NCBI GenBank assembly: GCA_963629425.1
Contig: CAVGIU010000035.1
Location: forward strand, 1 to 14,075
Direction: 5' to 3'
Length of the DNA: 14,075 nucleotides
Source of the DNA: F23-B02 sp963629425
GTDB taxonomy: Bacteria; Bacillota; Clostridia; Oscillospirales; Oscillospiraceae
Under the pieces are notes generated by a model that saw nothing but the letters and a program-made list of their open reading frames with translations, made no database searches and was not told the DNA's origin. Shown here in pieces: positions 14,061 to 14,075 of this stretch; position 1 is the first letter of the stretch; each line of letters starts with the position of its first letter. The position numbers and the translations under genes are program-made.

Positions 14061-14075
14061 AGCACTCAGATAAAG
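14059..14075 (+). promoter_or_regulatory. CIRCE operator (HrcA site), left half, cut by the window edge
   Basis: TTAGCACTC at 14059-14067 is the exact left arm of CIRCE (TTAGCACTC-N9-GAGTGCTAA). Eight of the nine spacer bases are present before the window ends, so the right arm should begin one base into the missing sequence. By family knowledge the controlled operon is groES-groEL or hrcA-grpE-dnaK-dnaJ; the window cannot show which. Confidence 0.82.

Overview
The window looks like chromosomal DNA of a gut-type Clostridia bacterium, probably an Oscillospiraceae/Ruminococcaceae relative. This rests on GC-rich coding with strong AGGAGG-type ribosome binding sites, a dgt-dnaG-rpoD cluster, a BspA-type leucine-rich surface protein with SLH anchors, the start of a CIRCE-controlled heat-shock operon, and many short hairpin-rich intergenic repeats. 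No search was run, so the taxon is an inference.

Layout, left to right. (1) Bases 1-2266: the 3' part of an alpha/beta hydrolase gene, overlapping by 8 bp a 12-TM major facilitator transporter; the two look like one transcription unit. (2) About 2297-3500: an IS110-family insertion sequence on the minus strand. Its transposase is broken by an internal deletion plus frameshift. The roughly 180-base leader upstream of the transposase is where IS110 elements usually encode their bridge RNA. (3) 3624-6584: a secreted 986-residue protein with two BspA-type leucine-rich blocks, Cys-rich segments and three C-terminal SLH domains. A strong terminator follows. (4) 6682-8666: a near-consensus extended -10 promoter, then hflX (ribosome-associated GTPase) translationally coupled to yigZ (IMPACT family). 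(5) 8667-9195: no protein gene. It holds a second near-consensus promoter, a compact fold that may be a small RNA, and three or four dispersed repeats. (6) 9196-13418: dgt (dNTP triphosphohydrolase-like), dnaG (primase) and rpoD (housekeeping sigma factor), a nucleotide-pool, replication and transcription module, with a palindromic MITE-like insertion between dgt and dnaG. rpoD ends at a perfect 15-bp terminator. (7) 13524-14030: repeats only. (8) 14032-14075: a sigma-A promoter overlapping the left half of a CIRCE operator; the window stops one base before the expected right half. The regulated gene (groES or hrcA by analogy) lies outside.

The protein-coding content is mostly ordinary housekeeping. 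The less ordinary content is in the intergenic DNA: four copies of one repeat, two double-hairpin units whose stems differ in sequence but stay perfectly paired, a promoter-driven structured RNA candidate after yigZ, and the leader of a decayed IS110. Nothing in the window clearly amounts to a new multi-gene system.
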